A stretch of DNA of 31,448 nucleotides from assembly GCA_023460975.1 (NCBI GenBank), contig JAEWOG010000005.1, forward strand, positions 1 to 31,448. The letters are read 5' to 3'. The notes beneath the pieces were generated by a model, which saw only the letters and a program-made list of their open reading frames with translations, was not told the DNA's origin and made no database searches. The position numbers and the translations under genes are program-made. Each line of letters opens with the position of its first letter. The stretch's first letter is position 1. Shown one piece after another: positions 13,482-21,385 of this stretch. Source of the DNA: Actinomycetes bacterium (GTDB lineage Bacteria; Actinomycetota; Actinomycetes; Propionibacteriales; Nocardioidaceae).

Positions 13482-14938
13482 GCGGTTCATCCCCAGTACT
13501 GCGCGCCCGGTCACCCCGACCGGGCGTTTCGGTGCGCGCGCGCATCACCGCTGCAGTGGCCGCCATGGTCCTCGCGGCACAGGCAGGCACCGGACTGGTG
13601 ATCTATGCGATCGAGTCGCGTCGCGTCGACGAGGGCGTCAACAACGGCATCGAGCAGGAGTTCGCCGAGTTCCGTGAGCTCCAGCGCAGCGGGACCGACC
13701 CCGAGACCGGAGAGCCATTCACCGACTCCGCACGCCTGCTCGAGGTGTTCCTGAGCCGCAACCTTCCCGGCCCGTACGAGGCACTCATCGGGTGGGTCGA
13801 CGGGCCCCGGTGGGTCAGCGCGGGGCCCCACCGCGGGCTGGCCAGCGACGCCGCCTTCCTCGACGCCGTACCGGACCTCATCGCCTCTGGTGGCGACGCA
13901 GACGTCGACAGCCCCACGCACGGGCGCATCCACGTCGCGGCCCAACCCATCACCGTCGATGGCGTCCAGAACGACGGTCTGGTGGTGGCGGTCCTGATGG
14001 ACGGAGCACGCGCGGACCTGCGCTCCTTGATGCGGACCTACGTGCTCATCGCCGCCCTCGCCTTCGTCCTCATCGTGGCGGTGGCCTGGCGCATCGCGGG
14101 GTCTCTGCTCGCCCCGATCCGGGGCCTCAACTCCGCCGCTCACCGCATCTCCGCCACCGACCTGTCAGCTCGGCTGACCGAGCGGGGCAACGACGACCTC
14201 ACGGACCTCACCCGGACCACCAACCACATGCTGGACCGCCTTGAGTCCGCGTTCACCACCCAGCGCCAGTTTCTCGACGACGCCGGGCACGAACTGCGCA
14301 CACCCTTGACCGTGCTGCGCGGCCACCTCGAACTGCTCGATGCCCAGGACCCCGCCGAACTGGAGAGCACCCGCACCCTCCTGCTCGACGAAGTGGATCG
14401 GATGTCGCGCTTGGTCCAGGACCTCATCCTGTTGGCCAAGTCGGACCGCCCCGACTTCCTGCGCCCCAGCGAGGTCGACCTCGACTCGCTCATGACCTCG
14501 CTGCTCGCGAAGAGTCGCGCGCTGGGCGAGCGGCGCTGGGTCCTCGACGAGGTGGCCCACGAACGCGTCACCGTCGATGAGCAGCGCCTGACCCAGGCGG
14601 TGCTGCAACTGGCCGACAACGCCGTCAAGCACACCCGAGCCGATGACGAGATCGGGCTGGGCGCGGCGGTCGAGGGAGACGTCGTACGGCTGTGGGTGCG
14701 CGACACGGGCGCGGGCATCCCCGAGAAGGACCGCACGGTCGTCCTCGAACGATTCGGGCGCAGCGCCGTACGCCCCGACGACGAGGGATTCGGGCTCGGC
14801 CTGTCCATCGTGGCCGCCATCGCCCAGGCGCACGGCGGCACCGTCCACATCACCGACGCGGACCCGGACGCGACCCCGCCCGGCACCCGCGTCGAGATCC
14901 GCATCCAGTGGGAGGGGGCGCCGTGGCGCACATCCTGA
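13478..14938 (+). CDS. Sensor histidine kinase with HAMP domain
   Basis: A 486-residue membrane kinase. Two membrane segments (about 22-45 and 187-206) enclose an extracytoplasmic sensor domain of about 140 residues with no recognised fold. HAMP follows (about 207-260). HisKA contains the phospho-acceptor His271 in FLDDAGHELRTPLTVLRGHL. The ATPase domain has the N box LADNAVKHT, G1 DTGAGIP, and G2 GFGLGLSIV. The TTG start (13478) overlaps the stop of the acidic-tail gene as TTGA, with AAGGACGACGG as the ribosome binding region. The response-regulator gene overlaps the last 16 bases. The operator upstream of the operon suggests positive autoregulation. The signal is unknown; the linked acidic protein hints at cations or envelope charge (inference). 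Confidence 0.93.
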   Translation: MSGSSPVLRARSPRPGVSVRARITAAVAAMVLAAQAGTGLVIYAIESRRVDEGVNNGIEQEFAEFRELQRSGTDPETGEPFTDSARLLEVFLSRNLPGPYEALIGWVDGPRWVSAGPHRGLASDAAFLDAVPDLIASGGDADVDSPTHGRIHVAAQPITVDGVQNDGLVVAVLMDGARADLRSLMRTYVLIAALAFVLIVAVAWRIAGSLLAPIRGLNSAAHRISATDLSARLTERGNDDLTDLTRTTNHMLDRLESAFTTQRQFLDDAGHELRTPLTVLRGHLELLDAQDPAELESTRTLLLDEVDRMSRLVQDLILLAKSDRPDFLRPSEVDLDSLMTSLLAKSRALGERRWVLDEVAHERVTVDEQRLTQAVLQLADNAVKHTRADDEIGLGAAVEGDVVRLWVRDTGAGIPEKDRTVVLERFGRSAVRPDDEGFGLGLSIVAAIAQAHGGTVHITDADPDATPPGTRVEIRIQWEGAPWRTS

Positions 14939-15594
14939 TCGTGGAGGACGAGGAGCGCATCGCGTCCTTCATCGCCAAGGGGCTGCGCGCCGAGGGGCAC
15001 CAACCCACGATCGCCGCCGACGGTCCCTCCGGCCTCGACGAGGCGCTCTCTGGCCGCTACGACCTCATGGTCCTCGACATCGGGCTTCCCGGTCTCGACG
15101 GTTTCGAGGTGCTGGACCAGTACCGCTCCCAGGGCGGCCGGATGCCGGTCGTGGTGCTCACCGCCCGCGACTCCGTCACCGACACGGTGACCGCCCTCGA
15201 CCAGGGTGCCGACGACTACATGGCCAAGCCGTTCCGGTTCGCCGAGCTGATGGCCCGCATCCGGGTGCGTCTGCGGCACGCCTCCGAGTCGTCCTCGACT
15301 GCGTTCGAGGAGACGCTCGAGTCAGCCGGGGTCAGCCTCGATCGCCGGACGCGGCGCGCGAGCGTCGACGGGAAGTCCGTGGACCTGTCGGCGCGGGAGT
15401 TCACGCTACTCGAGATCTTCATGCTCAACCCGGGGCAGGTGCTCACCCGGGAGCAGCTCCTCGACCACGTGTGGGGCTACGACTTCGACCCCGGCTCCAA
15501 CGTCGTCGACGTCTACGTCGGCTACCTGCGCCGCAAACTCGGCGGAGGCGCGATCAGCACCGTACGAGGGGTCGGCTACCGCTTCGCCCGCTGA
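14923..15594 (+). CDS. OmpR/PhoB-family response regulator
   Basis: A 223-residue regulator. The receiver domain (1-115) has the acidic pair E8/D9, phospho-acceptor D52 (MVLDIGLPG), TARD and the conserved Lys in YMAKPF near 102. The winged-helix domain (about 130-223) shows LSAREFTLLEIFMLNPGQVL then TREQLLDHVWG and VDVYVGYLRRKLGGG ... VRGVGYRF, the standard Trans_reg_C motif. The GTG at 14923 lies inside the end of the kinase gene and has GGAGGGGG just upstream. Its likely targets are the paired 11-bp direct repeats at 13013-13041 and 16994-17022, which have the spacing this family uses; this is an inference. It converges with the Ser/Thr kinase gene with only 9 bases between the stops. Confidence 0.93.
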   Translation: MAHILIVEDEERIASFIAKGLRAEGHQPTIAADGPSGLDEALSGRYDLMVLDIGLPGLDGFEVLDQYRSQGGRMPVVVLTARDSVTDTVTALDQGADDYMAKPFRFAELMARIRVRLRHASESSSTAFEETLESAGVSLDRRTRRASVDGKSVDLSAREFTLLEIFMLNPGQVLTREQLLDHVWGYDFDPGSNVVDVYVGYLRRKLGGGAISTVRGVGYRFAR

Positions 15595-15603
15595 GAGGTC
15601 TGC

Positions 15604-16479
15604 TCAGCGGACCTTGAAGCTCAGGCGCGCCGCCGGCTGGGCGGCCAGGACCGGCTCCAGTGCCTCGGCCACCTCAGCGGGAGCCGGGCGCTGCGCGGGG
15701 TCCCGGGCCAGCATCGCGGCCAGGATGTCGCGCACGGCGCCCGGCACGCGGTCCGGCAGCGGGCGGGCGTCGTCGACGAGCTGCGGGTGTCGGCGGGCTG
15801 CCTCCGCATGGTCGAGGTCTCCGTCGGCGAAGGGCCGCTGACCGCTCACGGCATGGAAGAGCGTGGCCCCCAGACCCCAGACATCACTCGCGGGGCCGGG
15901 CGGACCGTACGAGCCACCCGGGTCGGCCTGCTCCGGGGCCATGTACGCATCCGTGCCGATGGGCACGGTGAGCGCCGCGGCATCCTCACGCGGGCGAGCG
16001 ACGGACAGGTCGATGAGGCGTGCGGGCGCGCCCATGATGATGTTGCTCGGCTTGATGTCCAGGTGCGTCCATCCGATCCTGGCGAAGTAGTGCAACGCCG
16101 AGGCGATGTCGATGGCCAACGGCAGGTACTGCTGCTCGGTGAGTGGGCCGTACCGGCGAATCAGCGTCGACAACCGTGGCCCGTCGATGCTCTCGAGGAC
16201 CAGGTGCGGCCTGGGGAGAGCTCCCGAGTAGCGCAGCCCGCGCACCACCACCGGGTGGTTCACCTCGGTGAGCGCGCGTGCCTCGCGGCGCAGTCCGGAC
16301 AGACTCGAGGGGTCGTCCACCTGGTCCGGACGGACGACCTTGACCACCACCGGAGCGAAGGTGACCTCGTCGAATGCCAGGTAGGCCTGGTAGGTCGAGC
16401 CGCCGCCCAGCAAGCGGATCGCTCGCAGGTCGTCGGTGATGGGGTCTCCCTCGCGCAGGTGCCAAGAGGTGGTGGTCAT
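15604..16479 (-). CDS. Soluble Ser/Thr protein kinase (Hanks type, catalytic domain only)
   Basis: A 291-residue protein that is essentially one kinase domain: Gly-rich loop LGGGSTYQAY (24-33), ATP-binding Lys47, helix-C Glu66, catalytic loop HLDIKPSN (139-146, so HLD in place of HRD), metal-binding D157 in DLS where most kinases have DFG, APE at 181-183, and an Arg near the end. All key catalytic residues are present, so activity is expected. The DLS variant and missing HRD arginine suggest a kinase that does not need activation-loop phosphorylation. No membrane segment or PASTA domain is seen. It lies 26 bases downstream of the low-complexity protein gene (same operon) and tail-to-tail with the two-component genes. 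I infer that it is part of the same signalling circuit. Confidence 0.92.
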   Translation of the reverse strand: MTTTSWHLREGDPITDDLRAIRLLGGGSTYQAYLAFDEVTFAPVVVKVVRPDQVDDPSSLSGLRREARALTEVNHPVVVRGLRYSGALPRPHLVLESIDGPRLSTLIRRYGPLTEQQYLPLAIDIASALHYFARIGWTHLDIKPSNIIMGAPARLIDLSVARPREDAAALTVPIGTDAYMAPEQADPGGSYGPPGPASDVWGLGATLFHAVSGQRPFADGDLDHAEAARRHPQLVDDARPLPDRVPGAVRDILAAMLARDPAQRPAPAEVAEALEPVLAAQPAARLSFKVR

Positions 16480-16505
16480 GGTCCGTCCGTCCGTCGCAGC
16501 GTCGC

Positions 16506-16925
16506 TCAGGCGCGCGTGTCGTTGCGCGACTTGTCGTTGGTCGAGTCGTTCGTCAGGTCGCGGGTGAGGTCTCCGCCATCCCGCGTCAGGTCACGGGTCA
16601 GGTCACCGCGGCTGCGGTCCCGGTCGCGGCTGACGTTGGTGCTGCGCGAGTTGGTCGCGTCGCGGCTGACCTTGCTCCGCGTGTTGGCGGTGTCGTCGCC
16701 CTTGGTGTTCGTGTTCGTGGCGGTGTTCGTCGGCGGGTCGTTGTCGTCGTCGTTGGTGTCGTCATCGTCGTCGTCGGCCATGAGGACGAGCGCCGCGGCG
16801 TCGTCGTCACGCTTGGCCGCGTCGTCGTTGGCGGCGGCGCTGCCCTGCCACACGACTCCGAGGGCAACCAGGGCGCCGAGACCAAGGACCGAGCCGCTCC
16901 ACAGGGCGGTGAGGGGCTTGCGCAT
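16506..16925 (-). CDS. Small membrane-anchored low-complexity protein (Asp/Thr/Asn/Arg-rich)
   Basis: A 139-residue protein of no recognised family. Residues about 4-30 are one hydrophobic segment (LTALWSGSVLGLGALVALGV) ending in GSAAA, possibly a signal peptidase site. The remainder is low complexity: an acidic patch DDDDDDTNDDDND, a Thr/Asn stretch (TNTATNTNTK), and a charged repeat region with GDLTRDLTRD and GDLTRDLTND. The ATG at 16925 has a strong ribosome binding site (GGAAGGAAG) 5 bases upstream. The 5' untranslated region contains an inverted repeat CCGAAC/GTTCGG (16946-16963). The architecture (anchor, then unstructured charged tail) parallels the acidic protein at 13065, and both promoters share an operator. 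Its many Thr and Ser residues could be kinase targets, but the tail is probably outside the cell. Confidence 0.7.
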   Translation of the reverse strand: MRKPLTALWSGSVLGLGALVALGVVWQGSAAANDDAAKRDDDAAALVLMADDDDDDTNDDDNDPPTNTATNTNTKGDDTANTRSKVSRDATNSRSTNVSRDRDRSRGDLTRDLTRDGGDLTRDLTNDSTNDKSRNDTRA

Positions 16926-16993
16926 GGTGCTTCCTTCCGTCGTGCCGAACCGTGTTGGTTCGGCGGGTGTGGAAGTGAGTCAACCGAGCGGGG

Positions 16994-17031
16994 ATGAGTG
17001 TGCCGTGAGCGCTCCATGAGAGGGGTCTCAT
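16994..17031 (-). promoter_or_regulatory. Second copy of the palindrome/direct-repeat operator
   Basis: The palindrome ATGAGAGGGGTCTCAT (17016-17031) matches the 13004-13019 site at all positions except the three central bases. Reading towards the gene on the minus strand, repeats CTCTCAT, CGCTCAC and CACTCAT start at 17022, 17011 and 17000, exactly 11 bases apart. The orientation towards the downstream gene is the same as at the first site. Confidence 0.65.
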
Positions 17032-17050
17032 CGAGCGGAGCGCCACGGGG

Positions 17051-17125
17051 TGGTGCGTCGGGACGGTTTCGAACCGCCGACCGCTCGGGTGTAAACCGAG
17101 TGCTCTACCGCTGAGCTACCGACGC
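17051..17125 (-). tRNA. tRNA-Val (anticodon UAC)
   Basis: On the minus strand: acceptor GCGTCGG pairing with CCGACGC, D-arm GCTC/GAGC, anticodon stem CTCGG/CCGAG enclosing the loop TTTACAC (anticodon TAC), and T-arm GGCGG-TTCGAAA-CCGTC with one G-U pair. The discriminator is A and CCA is encoded (17051-17053). All arms fold without mismatches. UAC reads GUA and GUG valine codons. It is a single gene with no attachment-site duplication visible in the window. Confidence 0.96.
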
Positions 17126-17215
17126 TTGGCCCGAAGGCCGGGGCCAGCCTACGGGACACGACCGGATGCATGACCCGGCGCCCTGTCGCAGTGCCAGCAC
17201 TGTGCCCACAAATGA

Positions 17216-17253
17216 GTTGAACCGCTGGCGTCTCGGGTCACCAGCGGTTCAAC
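17216..17253 (-). terminator. Perfect 13-bp hairpin downstream of ahpE
   Basis: GTTGAACCGCTGG and CCAGCGGTTCAAC flank a 12-base loop. It lies about 65 bases beyond the ahpE stop, and reading on the minus strand it is followed by TCATTTGTGG rather than a clean T run. It probably ends ahpE transcription and shields the tRNA from read-through. It could also be an operator or a dispersed repeat. Confidence 0.5.
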
Positions 17254-17318
17254 AATGAGAACTCTAGCGAGGCGTTTCAAGCCCTGTCCCCGTTTTCGAC
17301 CACAAAGCCGAAAAAGAT

Positions 17319-17807
17319 TCAGGCGCCGTCCACCAGGCTGGACAACTGCTTCAGGTGCTCGCTCAGGTCGCGGCTATGACCGGGCTCGTTGTGCACGGCC
17401 CAGCGCACGATTCCCGAGGTGTCGATGACGAAGGACGAGCGTCGCGGCGCCCCGCGGCGCTCGTCGAAGACCCCGTACGCGGACGACGTCGCGCCGTGAG
17501 GCCAGAAGTCCGACAGGAGCGGAAAGTTCAGGCCCTCCGCGTCCGCGAAGGCGCGCAGCGAGAACATCGGGTCACAGCTGATCGCCATGATCTCGGTGTC
17601 GAAGGTGAGGAACGCATCGAGGCGCTCGCGGATGGCCCCCATCTCGCCCGTGCACACGCCCGAGAAGGCGTACGGGTAGAACACGAGCGCCACCGCCTTG
17701 CGCCCGCGGAACGAGGAGAGCGACACCTCCTGACCGAACTGGTCGGAGAGCGTGAAATCGGGCGCGGGGCTCCCAATCGCGATCGGGGATCGGGGGGCGG
17801 TCACCAT
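17319..17807 (-). CDS. ahpE: AhpE-type 1-Cys peroxiredoxin
   Basis: A 162-residue thiol peroxidase. The start ATG at 17807 has GAGGAG 6 bases upstream; the frame extends to 17840 without such support. The active site is FYPYAFSGVCTGEMGAIRER, with peroxidatic Cys52, the preceding aromatic/Ser pocket and a later Arg. A second Cys78 (AISCDP) occupies a place where some relatives have none, so a resolving role is possible but unproven. The stretch FPLLSDFWPHGATSSAYGVF is characteristic of the mycobacterial AhpE group. The enzyme reduces hydroperoxides and peroxynitrite, with mycothiol or mycoredoxin as likely reductant in actinobacteria. Together with DUF3052 and aceE the neighbourhood matches the order I recall from M. 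tuberculosis (Rv2238c to Rv2241). Confidence 0.9.
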   Translation of the reverse strand: MVTAPRSPIAIGSPAPDFTLSDQFGQEVSLSSFRGRKAVALVFYPYAFSGVCTGEMGAIRERLDAFLTFDTEIMAISCDPMFSLRAFADAEGLNFPLLSDFWPHGATSSAYGVFDERRGAPRRSSFVIDTSGIVRWAVHNEPGHSRDLSEHLKQLSSLVDGA

Positions 17808-17922
17808 CGAACTCCTCGTCACCGGCTGGCTAGTGCTCATCGAGGCTCGTGGGACTCGCGGTTGAACGAGGTCGCCTCGGCGACCACGATCTCATGCGAC
17901 CCGCGCATGCCCCACCCGGGCC

Positions 17923-18351
17923 TCAGTGGGCCGTACGCGGCCGCACCAGGCGGGTGGCCTGCCAATCCTTGCTGACGGTGGCCGTCGTCGTCTGGGAGAG
18001 GCCCGCCACCGGGGCAGCCTCAGCGATGTCGGCGGCGTCGACCGCTCCGGGACGCCCCACGCGCGGGGTCAGCAGCCAAATGGCGCCGCCGCCCTCAAGA
18101 TCTGCGAGAGCATCGACCAGGCCGTCGACGAGATCCCCGTCGTCGTCACGCCACCAGAGCACGACCGAGTCCACGACGTTGCCGTAGTCACCGTCGACCA
18201 TGTCCGCGTCGATGGCGTCCTCGATGGCGACACGCAACTGGTCGTCGGTGTCGTCGTCCCAACCGAGCTCCTGGACGACCATGCCGGTCGTCAGGCCCAG
18301 CTTGGCGCCGGGCCCGTTCCCCGTGCCCTCATCTTGGGCTGTGGTTGCCAC
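17923..18351 (-). CDS. DUF3052 family protein
   Basis: A 142-residue cytosolic protein restricted to actinobacteria. The GTG at 18351 has GGAGGGG just upstream, and the conserved family sequence starts soon after (KLGLTTGMVVQELGWDDDTD). The segment DADMVDGDYGNVVDSVVLWW and the following DGDLVDGLVDALADLEGGG are typical, as is IWLLTPRVGRPG. No catalytic motif is visible and the family function is unknown. The fold resembles small alpha/beta binding domains. The gene is divergent from aceE (193 bases between starts) and is kept next to aceE in many actinobacteria, hinting at a link to pyruvate dehydrogenase or to the fatty-acid block. The C-terminal segment SKDWQATRLVRPRTAH is basic. Confidence 0.9.
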   Translation of the reverse strand: MATTAQDEGTGNGPGAKLGLTTGMVVQELGWDDDTDDQLRVAIEDAIDADMVDGDYGNVVDSVVLWWRDDDGDLVDGLVDALADLEGGGAIWLLTPRVGRPGAVDAADIAEAAPVAGLSQTTTATVSKDWQATRLVRPRTAH

Positions 18352-18544
18352 ACTCCCCTCCTTCGTCTGCGGCACCGCGATTGTTCGCGGAGTGGTGCGT
18401 AGTCCACCGGAGTCGTGCGGGCAGCGCAAGCCTGCGCGCATTCCCGGGCGCGCCGTTCCGATGATCGAGACCGCCGTGAGCGCGGACTGAACCCGAACTC
18501 GCCAGTAGATTTCCTGCCGCGCACGGGCGTGGAACGATGCAGGG
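18352..18544. promoter_or_regulatory. Divergent promoter region between DUF3052 and aceE
   Basis: 193 bases without a gene. It must carry both promoters. I see no strong palindrome. An AT-richer patch with ATTGTTCGCGG lies near 18380, and AACGAT lies 6 bases before the aceE GTG, which could be a -10 of a leaderless aceE transcript. Confidence 0.4.
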
Positions 18545-21358
18545 GTGAGTGACAACGCGAATGCCGGGCAGACCCCCGCCAGCAACCTCCCTCGCCCGAC
18601 GGCCCACAGCGCACCGTCCGTGATCCACGAGGGACTCCCCACCCAGCTTCCGGACATCGATCCTGACGAGACCAACGAGTGGCTCGACAGTTTCGACGCG
18701 ATGGTCGACGGCCGAGGCCGTGAGCGCGCGCGCTACGTGATGCTGCGTCTGCTCGAACGAGCCAGGCAGCAGCAGGTCGGCGTGCCGGCGCTGCGAAGCA
18801 CCGACTACATCAACACGATCCCGCCGGAGCGGGAGCCGTGGTTCCCGGGCGACGAGGACGTCGAGCGACGCATCCGCGCCTACATCCGTTGGAACGCGGC
18901 CGTCATGGTGTCGGACGCCAACCGCCCCGGGCTGGAGGTCGGCGGCCACATCGCCACGTACCAGTCCGCGGCGAGCCTGTACGAGGTCGGCTTCAACCAC
19001 TTCTTCCGCGGCAAGGAGCACGCCGGCGGCGGGGACCAGATCTACATCCAGGGCCACGGCTCCCCCGGCATCTACTCGCGCGCCTTCCTCGAGGGTCGCC
19101 TCAGCGAGCAGCAGCTGATGCACTTCCGTCAGGAGGTCCAGCACGGGGTCGGCAAGGGTCTGCCGTCCTACCCGCACCCGCGGTTGATGCCGGACTTCTG
19201 GGAGTTCCCGACGGTCTCGATGGGACTCACGGCGATCAACTCGATCTACCAGGCCCGCTTCAACCGATACCTGTCCAACCGGTCCATCAAGGACACCTCG
19301 CAGCAGCGGGTGTGGGCCTTCATGGGCGACGGCGAGATGGCCGAGCCCGAGTCGCTCGGCGCCATCCGCGTCGCGGCGCGCGAGGAGCTCGACAACCTCA
19401 CCTGGGTCGTCAACTGCAACCTCCAGCAACTCGACGGCCCCGTCACGGGCAACGGCAAGATCATCCAGGAACTCGAGTCGGTCTTCCGCGGCGCTGGCTG
19501 GAACGTCATCAAGGTGATCTGGGGTCGCGAGTGGGACGACCTGCTCGCCCGCGACGTCGACGGCGTGCTCGTCAACAAGATGAACGCCACGCCCGACGGC
19601 GCATTCCAGACCTTCTCCGTCGAGTCCGGGGCCTACAACCGCGAGTTCTTCTTCGGCCCGGACCCGCGCCTGCGCAAGATGGTCGAGCACATGACGGACC
19701 GCCAGATCGAACTGCTGCCTCGCGGCGGGCACGACTACCGCAAGGTGTACGCGGCGTTCGATGCGGCCACCAAGCACGTCGGCCAGCCGACGGTGATCCT
19801 GGCCCACACCATCAAGGGATGGACCGTCGATGCCCTGGAGGGCAAGAACGCCAGCCACCAGATGAAGAAGCTCGACCTCGACAGCCTCCTGAAGTACCGC
19901 GACCGGCTCCGTCTGCCGATGAGCGACAAGGAGATCACCGAGTCGTACGAGTCGACCAAGACCGCACCGTTCTTCCACCCCGGCGCGGACTCCCCCGAGA
20001 TCGAGTACATGCTCGAACGGCGGCGGGCTCTGGGCGGGTCGCTGCCCAAGCGCGAGGTCCGGGCGAAGGCGCTCAAGCTGCCGGGCGACGCGGTGTACTC
20101 CGAGCTCAAGCAGGGCTCCGGCAAGAACAAGATCGCCTCGACGATGGCGCTGGTCCGCCTCCTCAAGGAGTGGATGCGCGACCCCGAGATCGGCAAGCGC
20201 ATCGTGCCCATCGCCCCGGACGAGTTCCGCACCTTCGGCATGGACTCCTTCTTCCCGAGCGCCAAGATCTACAACCCGCACGGGCAGACGTACGAAGCGG
20301 TCGACCGCAAGCTGTTGCTGAAGTGGCAGGAGTCCGAGCAGGGCCAGTTGCTGCACGAGGGCATCAGCGAGGCCGGCGCCGTCGCATCGGCCACGGCGGC
20401 CGGGTCGGCGTACTCCACCCACGGCGAGCAGATGATCCCGTTCTACATCTTCTACTCGATGTTCGGGTTCCAGCGCACGGGCGACTCCATCTGGGCGATG
20501 GCTGACCAGATGGCGCGCGGCTTCCTCATCGGCGCGACGGCCGGGCGCACCACCCTGACGGGCGAGGGTCTGCAGCACGCGGACGGGCACTCCCCGCTGC
20601 TGGCCGCGACCAACCCCGCCGTGGTGCACTACGACCCGTCGTTCGCGTACGAGACCGCGCACATCATGCAGTCGGGCCTGGAGCGCATGTACGGCTCGAG
20701 CGAGGAGCACCCCCACGGGGAGGATGTGATCTTCTATCTCACCGTCTACAACGAGCCCGTCTCGCAGCCGGTCGAGCCCGAGGGCGTGGACGTGGCGGGG
20801 ATCCTCAAGGGTCTCCACAAGGTCTCCACGGCCGACGGCGAGGGTCCGCGCGTGCAGCTGATGGCCAGCGGTGTCGCCTACCCGTGGATCGACAAGGCGG
20901 CCCAACTGCTGCGCGACGACTGGGGCGTGCAGGCCGACCTGTGGTCGGCCACCTCGTTCAACGAGTTGGCGCGCGACGGTGTTGCGGCCGAGCAGTGGAA
21001 CCTCCTGCACCCCGATCAGGAGGCACGGACGCCGTACGTGACCTCCGTCCTCGCAGATGCTGCGGGCCCGGTCGTGGCGGTCTCCGACTACCAGCGCGCC
21101 GTGCCGTTGCAGATCGCGCAGTGGGTCCCGGGTGACTTCAGGGTGCTGGGCACCGACGGGTTCGGCTTCGCCGACACCCGCCCGGCCGCCCGACGCTTCT
21201 TCCACGTCGACGCCGAGTCCGTCGTCGTCCAGGCCCTGCAGGGTTTGGCCGACGCCGGCGAGATCGAGCGCGACGTCGTGGTCAAGGCCGCCGAGAAGTA
21301 CCGCATCGACGACCCCACCGCTGTGAGCGGCCAGGTCCAGGAGGGCGGCGCCGCGTGA
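18545..21358 (+). CDS. aceE: Pyruvate dehydrogenase E1 component, homodimeric type
   Basis: A 937-residue thiamine-diphosphate enzyme that decarboxylates pyruvate and passes the acetyl group to the lipoyl E2. The N-terminus has DPDETNEWLDSFDAMV and STDYINTIPPEREPWFPGDE. The cofactor domain has QGHGSPGIYSRAFLEGRLSE and the ThDP/Mg2+ motif GDGEMAEPESLG (from about residue 260) through NLQQLDGPVTGNGKI. The pyrimidine-binding domain begins near EGISEAGAVASATAAGSAYS, and TLTGEGLQHADGHS is also typical. The length equals the family norm, so the gene is intact. No lipoyl domain or E2 gene is adjacent; actinobacteria usually encode E2 elsewhere and share it with 2-oxoglutarate dehydrogenase. The start is GTG with only a short AGGG upstream. 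It supplies acetyl-CoA just ahead of the fatty-acid genes. Confidence 0.96.
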   Translation: MSDNANAGQTPASNLPRPTAHSAPSVIHEGLPTQLPDIDPDETNEWLDSFDAMVDGRGRERARYVMLRLLERARQQQVGVPALRSTDYINTIPPEREPWFPGDEDVERRIRAYIRWNAAVMVSDANRPGLEVGGHIATYQSAASLYEVGFNHFFRGKEHAGGGDQIYIQGHGSPGIYSRAFLEGRLSEQQLMHFRQEVQHGVGKGLPSYPHPRLMPDFWEFPTVSMGLTAINSIYQARFNRYLSNRSIKDTSQQRVWAFMGDGEMAEPESLGAIRVAAREELDNLTWVVNCNLQQLDGPVTGNGKIIQELESVFRGAGWNVIKVIWGREWDDLLARDVDGVLVNKMNATPDGAFQTFSVESGAYNREFFFGPDPRLRKMVEHMTDRQIELLPRGGHDYRKVYAAFDAATKHVGQPTVILAHTIKGWTVDALEGKNASHQMKKLDLDSLLKYRDRLRLPMSDKEITESYESTKTAPFFHPGADSPEIEYMLERRRALGGSLPKREVRAKALKLPGDAVYSELKQGSGKNKIASTMALVRLLKEWMRDPEIGKRIVPIAPDEFRTFGMDSFFPSAKIYNPHGQTYEAVDRKLLLKWQESEQGQLLHEGISEAGAVASATAAGSAYSTHGEQMIPFYIFYSMFGFQRTGDSIWAMADQMARGFLIGATAGRTTLTGEGLQHADGHSPLLAATNPAVVHYDPSFAYETAHIMQSGLERMYGSSEEHPHGEDVIFYLTVYNEPVSQPVEPEGVDVAGILKGLHKVSTADGEGPRVQLMASGVAYPWIDKAAQLLRDDWGVQADLWSATSFNELARDGVAAEQWNLLHPDQEARTPYVTSVLADAAGPVVAVSDYQRAVPLQIAQWVPGDFRVLGTDGFGFADTRPAARRFFHVDAESVVVQALQGLADAGEIERDVVVKAAEKYRIDDPTAVSGQVQEGGAA

Positions 21359-21385
21359 TCGCGTGGCGCTCGTGACGAGGCGCCG

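Noticed and set aside
17051..17125. tRNA-Val as an integration site for the left accessory region
   Set aside because: No duplicate of the tRNA 3' end is seen near 1-4,400 and no integrase is present; the accessory region is 13 kb away.
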